DNA from: CAZLPY01 sp964561525
Lineage (GTDB): Bacteria > Patescibacteriota > UBA1384 > CAJBMM01
NCBI GenBank assembly: GCA_964561525.1
Contig: CAZLPY010000025.1
Coordinates: 1 to 12,811, forward strand
Length of the DNA stretch: 12,811 bases
Direction: 5' to 3'
The notes under the pieces are model-generated. The model was given only the letters and a program-made list of their open reading frames with translations. It made no database searches and was not told where the DNA came from. A program made the position numbers and the translations under genes. Within the stretch, counting starts at the first letter, position 1. Every line of letters begins with the position of its first letter. This document shows positions 6,382-12,620 of the stretch, piece after piece.

Positions 6382-7488
6382 ATGAAAGTTACGTGCACCC
6401 AGGAAAACTTACATAAAGCATTGCAATTGGTGGGGCGGATTGTGGCTAGCCGACCAAACTTACCCGTTTTGGCTAATGTTTTACTACAGACTGAAAACGG
6501 TCGACTAAAACTTTCAGCTACTGATTTAGAGATTGGTTTGACCACCCGCATTGGGGCCAAAGTGGAAACTGAAGGAGCTATTACGGTGCCAAGTAAAGCT
6601 TTTACTGAGTTAGTAGGATCAGTTGCGGATGCCACCTTAACGTTGATAGCTGAGCAGTCGGTGTTGAAAATATTTGGAGACCATACCAAGGCAACATTAC
6701 GCGGTATTGACGCCGAAGAGTTTCCAGTCATCCCCACTGTTGCGTCGGGCGAAACCATTACGGTTAGTGCTCCGGCCATGTCTCATGGTTTAAAACAGGT
6801 GATTGTGGCAGTTGCTCCCGATGATACCCGACCGGTGCTCTCCGGAGTGCTGTTGCGTTGGACGGATCAAGAGCTGCTATGTGTGGCTACTGATAGCTAT
6901 CGATTGGCAGAAAAGAAAATTAGGTTAGATAATGCGCCAGCGGCAGCTTCAGATGTGATAGTGCCGGCTCGGAGTGCCAATGAGTTAATTCGGCTGCTTA
7001 GTTCGACCAATCTTGATCATCTCACCCTCGCCATTCATGATAACCAAATTTTGTTTGTGCTCGGTGACACTGAATTTGTATCACGCACCATTGAGGGAAA
7101 ATATCCAGATTACGCTCGTATTATTCCACAAACCGCAGTCACTACTGCCACTCTTGAAAAGGAAGCGTTCCAAGCGATTTTACGCACTGCCTTAATTTTT
7201 GCACGCGAGGCAAATAACACGGCACGTATCGAACTAAAACCTGGTGATCACCTCACTATTTCGGCGCTGGCTGAAAGCTTGGGTGACGCCTCGACCAATA
7301 CAGAAGCTACCATCACCGGAGACGAGCTGCGAGCTAGTTTTAATGTGCGCTATTTGAGTGATGGGGTCAGTGCGTTAGCTGCCGATCAGGTCACGTTCGC
7401 CCTGTCAGGTACGCTGCAGGCAGCTCTGCTACATAGCGCTGAGGAACCAGATTATCGTTATGTCATCATGCCGCTTAAAACATCATGA
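6382..7488 (+). CDS. dnaN: DNA polymerase III subunit beta (sliding clamp)
   Basis: DnaN is the ring-shaped dimeric clamp that tethers polymerase III to DNA and recruits other repair and replication proteins. The 368 residues match the usual length, and the start MKVTCTQENLHKALQLVGRIV is family-typical. The tripartite clamp fold is recognisable: domain 1 with LPVLANVLLQ and SATDLEIGL, domain 2 with RPVLSGVLLRW and VATDSYRLA, and domain 3 ending in YVIMPLKTS (compare the common 'YVIMPMR/Kx'). AAGGAG (6371-6376) lies five bases from the ATG. A perfect DnaA box ends 15 bases before the ATG, so clamp expression may respond to DnaA. It follows dnaA and precedes recF in the standard order. Confidence 0.97.
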   Translation: MKVTCTQENLHKALQLVGRIVASRPNLPVLANVLLQTENGRLKLSATDLEIGLTTRIGAKVETEGAITVPSKAFTELVGSVADATLTLIAEQSVLKIFGDHTKATLRGIDAEEFPVIPTVASGETITVSAPAMSHGLKQVIVAVAPDDTRPVLSGVLLRWTDQELLCVATDSYRLAEKKIRLDNAPAAASDVIVPARSANELIRLLSSTNLDHLTLAIHDNQILFVLGDTEFVSRTIEGKYPDYARIIPQTAVTTATLEKEAFQAILRTALIFAREANNTARIELKPGDHLTISALAESLGDASTNTEATITGDELRASFNVRYLSDGVSALAADQVTFALSGTLQAALLHSAEEPDYRYVIMPLKTS

Positions 7489-7575
7489 AACACATATCAC
7501 ATATCATGGATCATGTAACATGAATCATTTTGGTCTGCCTTGTTTCATGCTACATGCTACATGTTTCATGTTCTA
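7486..7575. repeat. Inverted heptamer (TGNNNCA-type) repeat between dnaN and recF
   Basis: Starting at the dnaN TGA stop, 7-base units read TGAAACA, CATATCA, CATATCA, TGGATCA, TGTAACA, TGAATCA (7486-7527). After 13 bases a second array reads TGTTTCA, TGCTACA, TGCTACA, TGTTTCA, TGTTCTA (7541-7575). The two halves are largely complementary, so they can form a long imperfect hairpin. The array runs up to the recF ATG and leaves no visible Shine-Dalgarno. Confidence 0.7.
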
Positions 7576-8648
7576 TGATCTCTGACCTCCATCTCACTAA
7601 CTTTCGCTCTTACACTGACCAGCGCTTCACCTTTGGGCCGATGACGGTAATTATTGGACCAAATGGCCGCGGCAAGACCAACGTTATTGAAGCGTTATAC
7701 CTACTTTCGACCGGCCGATCATTTCGGACCAATCGAGACTCTGAACTGATTCATTTTAATCAACCATTTGCTCGGCTGGTCTCGGATCCACTTGAGATGA
7801 CGATTATTGGCGGCGAACGCACTAAAAAGCAGGTGCGGATTCATGGGAAACCAGTGCGACTGCTTGAGCTCTTAGGCGAAAATCCATCGGTACTGTTTGC
7901 ACCGAGCAGCTTAGACCTGATCGATGGCGGCCCGGCCGCTCGACGGCAATTTTTTGACATCTTACTTTGCCAAACTGATCGTAAATACGCTCGCGCTTTA
8001 CTGGATTATCAACGCATTGTTAGGCAGCGCAGCGAGCTATTACACCAAATACAGAAACAGACGCAAAACACTGAAGCGCTGGGCATGTGGGACGATTTGT
8101 TAGTACAGGCTGGACTGCCGGTGATGCACATGCGGGCCGAGATGGCCAAGAGTGTTCATGAGCAAATTAATGGTTGGTATCAGCATCTGGTGCCACAGCG
8201 GAACGAAACACTTGAGGTAGGATACCTATCGTCAGTGGAAAAGCGGCAGCACGTGCCTGAAGTAGAGCTGGAAACGTTGTTTCATGAGCGGCTGCGGGAG
8301 CGCAGAGTTGCTGAAATACAGGCCGGCCGCACCTTAATTGGGCCGCATCGAGATGACATGGTGGTACTATTGAACCGACGCTCAGTAGCTAATTACGGCT
8401 CCCGCGGGCAAATTCGCAGCGCCGTGGTAGCGTTAAAGCTGTTTGAATATCACTACATCACTGAACATTTAGGTAAATCGCCAACGCTGTTGTTTGATGA
8501 TGTATTTTCAGAATTTGATCCGGCTCGGCGCAAAGCCATATTATCAATTGCGCCTGCTGCACAAGTGATATTTACGGCAACTGACTTAAAACATGTGGGG
8601 CGCCTGCCGAGCAGGGCCGAGGTGATTAATCTTGATCAAACGACTTGA
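7575..8648 (+). CDS. recF: DNA replication and repair protein RecF
   Basis: RecF is an SMC/ABC-type ATPase that works with RecO and RecR to load RecA at gapped DNA. I take the ATG at 7575 (357 residues), giving MISDLHLTNFRSY, the conserved RecF N-terminus. A TTG at 7530 or ATG at 7554 would only add residues encoded by a heptamer repeat array and is rejected. Walker A GPNGRGKTN is at 28-36, followed by VIEALYLLSTGRSFR. A Walker B-like segment TLLFDDVFSEFD lies at about 304-315, with the TATDLKH switch region after it. The family arginine-rich middle section (RRQFFDILLCQ) is present. It follows dnaN, as usual. Confidence 0.96.
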   Translation: MISDLHLTNFRSYTDQRFTFGPMTVIIGPNGRGKTNVIEALYLLSTGRSFRTNRDSELIHFNQPFARLVSDPLEMTIIGGERTKKQVRIHGKPVRLLELLGENPSVLFAPSSLDLIDGGPAARRQFFDILLCQTDRKYARALLDYQRIVRQRSELLHQIQKQTQNTEALGMWDDLLVQAGLPVMHMRAEMAKSVHEQINGWYQHLVPQRNETLEVGYLSSVEKRQHVPEVELETLFHERLRERRVAEIQAGRTLIGPHRDDMVVLLNRRSVANYGSRGQIRSAVVALKLFEYHYITEHLGKSPTLLFDDVFSEFDPARRKAILSIAPAAQVIFTATDLKHVGRLPSRAEVINLDQTT

Positions 8649-8672
8649 AAGTTAGGTCAAGCCTGGTACAGT
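8645..8672 (+). promoter_or_regulatory. Candidate purH promoter
   Basis: TTGAAA (8645-8650, overlapping the recF stop), 16 bases, then TACAGT (8667-8672) preceded by an extended -10 TG. It would start transcription about 60 bases before purH. A strong AAGGAGGG (8725-8732) precedes the purH ATG. Confidence 0.5.
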
Positions 8673-8737
8673 AACGCCAGCACTTACTCTGATTCCCGCA
8701 GTACTCTTTACAACCTGAGCCACCAAGGAGGGGCTCT

Positions 8738-10330
8738 ATGATGTCTCGAATCGAACGAGCCTTGATCAGTGTGTCGGATAAAACCGGCATCGTCGAATTT
8801 GCCCGAGCTTTGGGGCAAATGGGGGTGGAGATTGTCTCCACCGGTGGTACCTACCGCGATATCTTCCAAGCCGGTATTCGGGTAACGAAGATTGATGCAT
8901 TGACCGGATTTCCGGAGATGCTCGATGGCCGAGTCAAAACGCTTCACCCCCACGTGCACGGCGGAATTCTGTTCCGACGCGATCTGGATACCCATTGGAA
9001 GACGGTCAGGGAGCACGGCATCAAGCAAATCGATCTGGTGGTGGTCAATCTCTATCCGTTCGCGAAGACAGTGGCCAATCCGAATGTCACGTTGGAGGAT
9101 GCCATTGAGAACATCGACATTGGCGGGCCCGCCATGGTGCGCTCTGCGGCCAAGAACCACGACAGCGTGACGGTTGTCGTCAATCCCGACGACTATGACA
9201 CGGTGTTAGCCGAGATGCGCGCCAACAACGGGACGACGACCCTCGAAACCCGACAGCGACTTATGGTCGCGGCGTACGAACATACCGCGGCTTACGACGC
9301 GCTAATTGGTCGGTTTTTCCGCCAGAGATATTTGCCGGACGAGCCATTTCCTAAGCAGCTCACACTCACCTATGAACGTGATCAAACCTGCCGCTACGGC
9401 GAGAATCCCCACCAGGCAGGGGCTCTGTATGTAGAGCCTGTTTCTCGAGAGGTCTGTGTGGCAGGCGCCAAGCTGGTGCACGGCAAGCCGATGTCGTTCA
9501 ATAACCTCTACGACGCCAATGCGGCAGTCGAGTTGATCAAGGGCATTCAGAACGAGACGCCGGCGGCCGTAGCGGTGGTGATCAAGCACGCCAATCCTTG
9601 CGGCGCGGCCACTCACGTCTCTGTTGTCGACGCATACGTTGCGGCGCGAGCTGCTGATACCACCTCGGCTTACGGAGGCATCTTGGCCATCAACCGACCA
9701 TTGGACATTACGTTGGTGGAGCAGATCTTTGCCGAACGCAACTTCTTCGAGGTAATTGTGGCGCCGAGTATCGATGAAGCAGCGCTCGAGGCCTGGATAG
9801 GCTCAAGCAAAGCGTGGGCAGCAGATTGTCGCCTGCTCGAGCTGCCTGGATTGCAGCATGCCCGCCCTCTGCCGGCGCTTGACCACAAACGGGTCACAGG
9901 AGGTTTGCTAGTGCAGCAGAGTGATCTTGGGTTGCCGTTAGGCCCTCAGCTCACTACTGTTACGAAGCAAGAGCCTAGCTTTGCCCAGATCAACGATCTT
10001 CGTCTCGCCCAGGCGATCGTCCGATTCGTCAAATCGAACGCGATCGTTCTGGTTCAGGGCGGGAAAATGGTTGGCATGGGAGCTGGCCAACCTAATCGAG
10101 TGAACTCGGTTGGCCTGGCGCTGAAGCAAGCGTGGGGCGAAGCCAACGGCGCTGTTATGGCGTCCGACGCCTATTTTCCCTTCCCGGATGGCCCCGAGGC
10201 CGCGATCAAGGCCGGTATTACGGCCATCATCCAGCCGGGCGGGTCGAAGAAAGATCAAGAAACCATCGACCTATGCGACGAGCATAAAGTCGCTATGATA
10301 TTTACCGGAATCAGACATTTTCTGCACTGA
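8738..10330 (+). CDS. purH: Bifunctional AICAR transformylase / IMP cyclohydrolase
   Basis: PurH performs the last two steps of de novo IMP synthesis: formylation of AICAR with 10-formyl-tetrahydrofolate, then ring closure. The 530-residue protein is full length. The MGS-like cyclohydrolase domain (about 1-150) has SDKTGIVEFA, STGGTYR, KTLHPHVHGGIL and IDIGGPAMVRSAAKNH. The transformylase domain has RYGENPHQ (219-226), the catalytic IKHANPCG (282-289), AYGGILAINR, VKSNAIVL, GMGAGQPNRVNSV and the C-terminal TGIRHFLH. Two in-frame ATGs occur at the start; the first is best spaced from the Shine-Dalgarno. Its base composition is visibly more G+C-rich than dnaA, dnaN and recF, and it interrupts the replication genes, so horizontal acquisition is possible. 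It has its own promoter and terminator. Few CPR genomes carry a full purine pathway, so the substrate source is unclear. Confidence 0.97.
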   Translation: MMSRIERALISVSDKTGIVEFARALGQMGVEIVSTGGTYRDIFQAGIRVTKIDALTGFPEMLDGRVKTLHPHVHGGILFRRDLDTHWKTVREHGIKQIDLVVVNLYPFAKTVANPNVTLEDAIENIDIGGPAMVRSAAKNHDSVTVVVNPDDYDTVLAEMRANNGTTTLETRQRLMVAAYEHTAAYDALIGRFFRQRYLPDEPFPKQLTLTYERDQTCRYGENPHQAGALYVEPVSREVCVAGAKLVHGKPMSFNNLYDANAAVELIKGIQNETPAAVAVVIKHANPCGAATHVSVVDAYVAARAADTTSAYGGILAINRPLDITLVEQIFAERNFFEVIVAPSIDEAALEAWIGSSKAWAADCRLLELPGLQHARPLPALDHKRVTGGLLVQQSDLGLPLGPQLTTVTKQEPSFAQINDLRLAQAIVRFVKSNAIVLVQGGKMVGMGAGQPNRVNSVGLALKQAWGEANGAVMASDAYFPFPDGPEAAIKAGITAIIQPGGSKKDQETIDLCDEHKVAMIFTGIRHFLH

Positions 10331-10343
10331 GAAAGGGTGCAGC

Positions 10344-10376
10344 AAGCACCTGCGAGAATTACTCTCGCAGGTGCTT
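10344..10376 (+). terminator. purH terminator
   Basis: A perfect 14-bp stem AAGCACCTGCGAGA (10344-10357) and TCTCGCAGGTGCTT (10363-10376) closes the loop ATTAC, 13 bases after the purH stop. The T tract is short (CTTCTTAATT), so it is a strong hairpin with a weak tail. Confidence 0.75.
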
Positions 10377-10385
10377 CTTAATTCA

Positions 10386-10420
10386 ATTGGACTAATTAGT
10401 CTTATTGGTCTAATTTGTCT
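10386..10420. repeat. Tandem 17-base imperfect direct repeat
   Basis: ATTGGACTAATTAGTCT (10386-10402) and ATTGGTCTAATTTGTCT (10404-10420) differ at two positions. The first contains the perfect palindrome GACTAATTAGTC. The pair ends two bases before the DUF721 ATG and takes the place of a Shine-Dalgarno. Confidence 0.65.
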
Positions 10421-10422
10421 GT

Positions 10423-10701
10423 ATGGATCAACTGAAATCTCTGTTACAAAAACGAATGCAGGAGCATCACTTAGGTGACGAAGCCAAAGCCGCTACGGTG
10501 TGCCATAACATCAATCAATTATCTGATGGAGCATTTACCGCCATACGCTATAAAAATGGCGTCCTGACCCTTTCGGTGCCTTCTAGCAGTCATGCCAGCG
10601 AGCTCCAAGCCCGCCTTGCGTACTGGCGGGAGCGCATCAAAGAACGCATCGCCCCAAATCCAATCACACGGATCTACATTCGGCAAGGTCCAGCTAGCTA
10701 A
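10423..10701 (+). CDS. DUF721 / DciA-like protein
   Basis: This is a 92-residue protein with the pattern of the DUF721 (DciA-like) family. An N-terminal helical part is followed by a compact alpha/beta segment, NGVLTLSVPSSSHASELQARLAYWRERI, and a final strand ITRIYIRQG. The family's usual signature is 'xGxLxVxVxSxxxAxEL' then a closing strand with 'IxFR'. DciA family proteins assist loading of the replicative helicase DnaB in bacteria that lack DnaC or DnaI. Position near dnaA-dnaN-recF fits that role. No Shine-Dalgarno is visible before the ATG at 10423. The family call is by pattern; helicase loading is inferred. Confidence 0.75.
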   Translation: MDQLKSLLQKRMQEHHLGDEAKAATVCHNINQLSDGAFTAIRYKNGVLTLSVPSSSHASELQARLAYWRERIKERIAPNPITRIYIRQGPAS

Positions 10702-10729
10702 CGGACTTTAAATAGATCGCCACCATGGC

Positions 10730-11035
10730 TTACGCGCGCTCTAAGTGTGCAATGCGTTGGTCAAGCTTCTTGATATGTTTCTTTAGGAGTTCAATTTCGT
10801 GATAGGCGGCTTTAATATCGCCAGATTCCATTTCAAAGAAACGGTCTAAGCGGTCTTTAATTGCAACAATATCTTGTTTTATAGGGTGCAAGGCAGCGTA
10901 TAGTTGGTCGTGGACATCGATTCGAACAACTTTAAATTCATCCCGAATCTCTTTCCGGACAATATTCAATTCATCCCGTACTTCTTCTCGAACAACGGTT
11001 CTTAGTTGTTGTAGCTCATCTTTTTCGAACGCCAT
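10730..11035 (-). CDS. Small coiled-coil protein
   Basis: This is an unrecognised 101-residue, highly charged, helical protein. Residues 13-46 form three consecutive 11-residue units of similar pattern, VREEVRDELNI, VRKEIRDEFKV and VRIDVHDQLYA (hendecad spacing). The C-terminal half continues as a heptad-like coiled coil (KDRLDRFFEMESGDIKAAYHEIELLKKHIKKLDQRI). There is no signal peptide or membrane segment. The start is supported by AGGAG (11041-11045) five bases upstream. It converges on the DUF721 gene and diverges from the DGR target. Such short coiled-coil proteins are common in CPR genomes; no function is assigned, and a link to the retroelement next door is not shown. Confidence 0.8.
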   Translation of the reverse strand: MAFEKDELQQLRTVVREEVRDELNIVRKEIRDEFKVVRIDVHDQLYAALHPIKQDIVAIKDRLDRFFEMESGDIKAAYHEIELLKKHIKKLDQRIAHLERA

Positions 11036-11100
11036 TATTGCTCCTACACTAAGGTAGACTTTTTAGAGTGGCGTTGCAACACCTCCTCTCACCGCGTCGC

Positions 11101-11129
11101 TTGACAAGAGGTAGCAAATGTGCTATTAT
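11101..11129 (+). promoter_or_regulatory. Strong promoter of the DGR target gene
   Basis: TTGACA (11101-11106), exactly 17 bases, then TATTAT (11124-11129) with an extended -10 TG (TGCTATTAT). This is the closest match to the sigma70 consensus in the window. The implied 5' leader is about 100 bases and contains small inverted repeats (TGGCC/GGCCA at 11179-11183 with 11193-11197; AGCC/GGCT near 11203-11213). Confidence 0.75.
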
Positions 11130-11239
11130 TCCGGCAACTAGAGGCGCGCTGACGAAGTGCGCAACTCGACCTTTTCCATGGCCTAATTTTTGGGCCACAT
11201 ACAGCCGACGGGCTATAAAACACGCAAGGAGCACGCATA

Positions 11240-12019
11240 ATGCAGCAGCTGATCAACCTCCCCCAGAGGCCGCAGAGCGCGGTCGACGCCGATGTCACGC
11301 GCGACATCAAGATTGCTTGGCAGCCTGCCAACATCATGATCGAGCGCATGTGGGAAATTCTCTCCTTCATCGATCTCGGCGATTTGGAAACAAACGTATT
11401 GCACGCCGCCGCCGGGAGTATTCCCGAGGACGTGCCGCACTGCTTCATGCCTCATCCGCAGCAGTTGCTCGCGGCCAAGGACAAGAGGTTCTCGCCGAGA
11501 GAATACAGCACCGAGTCGCAGAAGATCATCAACCAATATGGCGATGGCACGAGCGACTACCTCGACCAGCGGCTGAGCGGTGGTGAGGCCAAGCACGATC
11601 AGACCAATCTCAACGGATGGAAGCGGCGCTTGGTAGACCAGCCGAAGGGCGTAGTCAACCTGTACGAGGTCGGCTTCGGCCCCATCACCCGCTTCGAGAC
11701 CGCAGGTCAGGTCTACAATCTCCCAGCGCGGGATGCCCGCAAGCCGCTCGTGCAGCACAGGATGATCCCCGGCGGATTCATGGAATGGGCCATCTGTATG
11801 GGCCTGTTCAAGGATCTGGCTACGGAGATCGCTCGGGTTGATCCCTACATCGTCCATCCCGGCACCAAGGTGCGTTGCGACGTCGGCGTCTGGTCCAGCG
11901 TCTCGCGCTGCTGGGGGTGGGACGGTCACGCTGAGTGCTTCGGCCTCTGGGACGACGGCGATGTCGCTCCGAGGGACGCTATGTTCGCGCTCTTCCCGGG
12001 AGTGCCTCGGAATTCGTAA
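11240..12019 (+). CDS. DGR variable target protein
   Basis: This 259-residue protein is the diversified target of a diversity-generating retroelement. Its C-terminus (residues 210-254) is encoded by the variable repeat, which matches the downstream template except at template adenines. Fifteen residues differ from the template-encoded version: 213, 216, 217, 220, 223, 226, 228, 232, 234, 236, 238, 240, 241, 243 and 245. Invariant positions include W218, C224, W225, W227, C233, W237 and the end DAMFALFPG, a plausible scaffold. DGR targets commonly end in a C-type-lectin-like fold; that is known of the class and inferred here. The N-terminal 200 residues match no family I can name. No signal peptide or membrane segment is visible, so it may be cytoplasmic. 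AAGGAG (11226-11231) lies eight bases before the ATG. The gene is more G+C-rich than the replication genes. Confidence 0.9.
   Translation: MQQLINLPQRPQSAVDADVTRDIKIAWQPANIMIERMWEILSFIDLGDLETNVLHAAAGSIPEDVPHCFMPHPQQLLAAKDKRFSPREYSTESQKIINQYGDGTSDYLDQRLSGGEAKHDQTNLNGWKRRLVDQPKGVVNLYEVGFGPITRFETAGQVYNLPARDARKPLVQHRMIPGGFMEWAICMGLFKDLATEIARVDPYIVHPGTKVRCDVGVWSSVSRCWGWDGHAECFGLWDDGDVAPRDAMFALFPGVPRNS
11866..12001 (+). repeat. DGR variable repeat (VR)
   Basis: The 136 bp align without gaps to 12409-12544 (offset 543). There are 22 mismatches, every one opposite an adenine in the template (14 A to G, 5 A to T, 3 A to C). No non-adenine template position differs. The final 25 bp (11977-12001) are identical and likely include the IMH-type initiation site of mutagenic homing. 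It encodes the C-terminus of the upstream target protein. Confidence 0.97.
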
Positions 12020-12029
12020 TTCGGCTATT

Positions 12030-12048
12030 TGGTCCTCCTTCTGGACCA
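12030..12048 (+). other. Hairpin just downstream of the VR
   Basis: TGGTCC (12030-12035) and GGACCA (12043-12048) form a 6-bp stem with a 7-base loop, 28 bases after the VR end. In the Bordetella phage BPP-1 DGR a hairpin/cruciform close downstream of the VR promotes homing; the position here suggests the same, but stem and loop differ from that example. Confidence 0.5.
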
Positions 12049-12063
12049 TTTGGCCATTCGACT

Positions 12064-12094
12064 GGCGCCTGTTTCCTTCATGGAGACAGGCGCC
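12064..12094 (+). terminator. Terminator of the DGR target gene
   Basis: GGCGCCTGTTTCC (12064-12076) pairs with GGAGACAGGCGCC (12082-12094), a 13-bp stem with one G-U pair and the loop TTCAT. It is followed by TTTAAATTT and, farther on, TTTTTT. It lies 45 bases past the target stop and separates VR transcription from the TR. Confidence 0.85.
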
Positions 12095-12171
12095 TTTAAA
12101 TTTGAAATTTTTTATACGTGGCTCTCTGATGGTATTTCGGCTATATTTTGCTCTACAAAATTAGCATTACG

Positions 12172-12200
12172 TTCTGAAGAGCAGAACTATATGCTATAGT
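12172..12200 (+). promoter_or_regulatory. Candidate promoter of the template RNA
   Basis: TATAGT (12195-12200) has an extended -10 TG (TGCTATAGT, close to the target gene's TGCTATTAT) with a weak -35 TTCTGA (12172-12177) 17 bases upstream. It would begin an RNA near 12207 that runs through the TR. Confidence 0.5.
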
Positions 12201-12206
12201 AGCCAG

Positions 12207-12620
12207 GAAATTAGGTTAATGCGCGGCAGTCTACGGATCGCCGTCACCGAAATTACGCTTCTGCTTTTAGGTAGAATTGCTGAGGTCTAAGGACTTAGCA
12301 AGCGTCCAAGCAGCAAGGGTACTCCGTGCCTTATCCAAGAAGGTGAAGAGCCGCATCAAATACAGGGACTGCTGTTTCAGCGCCCAGTGACATGGATAGG
12401 ACAGGGCACAAGGTGCGTAACGACGTCAACGACTGGTCCAACGTCTCGAACTGCTGGAAGTGGAACGGTCACGCTAAGTGCAACGGCAACTGGAACGACG
12501 ACAATGTCAATCCGAAGGACGCTATGTTCGCGCTCTTCCCGGGACTACTCTAGCTGACACTTCGTATCCATCCTCCAAGCATTTTGCCAATATCTTGGAG
12601 AATGCTTTGGAGGATGAGGT
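12207..12620 (+). ncRNA. Predicted DGR template RNA (approximate ends)
   Basis: A non-coding transcript from about 12207 would carry a 200-base leader, the TR and a 3' structured part. Stems visible in the leader include TTGCTGAG with TTAGCAA around 12276-12307 and GGTAC-TCC-GTGCC near 12329. After the TR, CATCCTCCAAGCATT (12569-12583) can pair with AATGCTTTGGAGGATG (12601-12616) with a one-base bulge. DGRs are known to need a structured RNA around the TR for cDNA priming. Both ends are inferred from the promoter and hairpin. No ORF of note occurs in 12020-12408. Confidence 0.45.
12409..12544 (+). repeat. DGR template repeat (TR)
   Basis: The invariant template for the VR. It contains 36 adenines, mostly as AAC/AAT or AAG in the frame matching the target. 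Read in that frame it encodes ten Asn codons at target positions 213, 216, 220, 223, 228, 234, 236, 238, 241 and 243. AAY codons can vary widely without producing a stop, the hallmark of DGR templates. The TR lies on the same strand as the VR, 407 bases after it, outside any credible coding sequence. Confidence 0.97.

Noticed and set aside
7530..7574. Upstream TTG start for RecF
   Set aside because: The added residues come from the heptamer array and are not RecF-like; MISDLHLTNFRSY is the conserved start.
7486..10420. CRISPR array in the repeated spacers
   Set aside because: Units are 7 or 17 bases, degenerate and contiguous, with no unique spacers of regular length and no cas genes.
11213..12049. 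278-residue open frame antisense to the DGR target
   Set aside because: The plus-strand frame has a near-consensus promoter, a Shine-Dalgarno and the VR in register with the Asn-codon template. The antisense frame is explained by high G+C.
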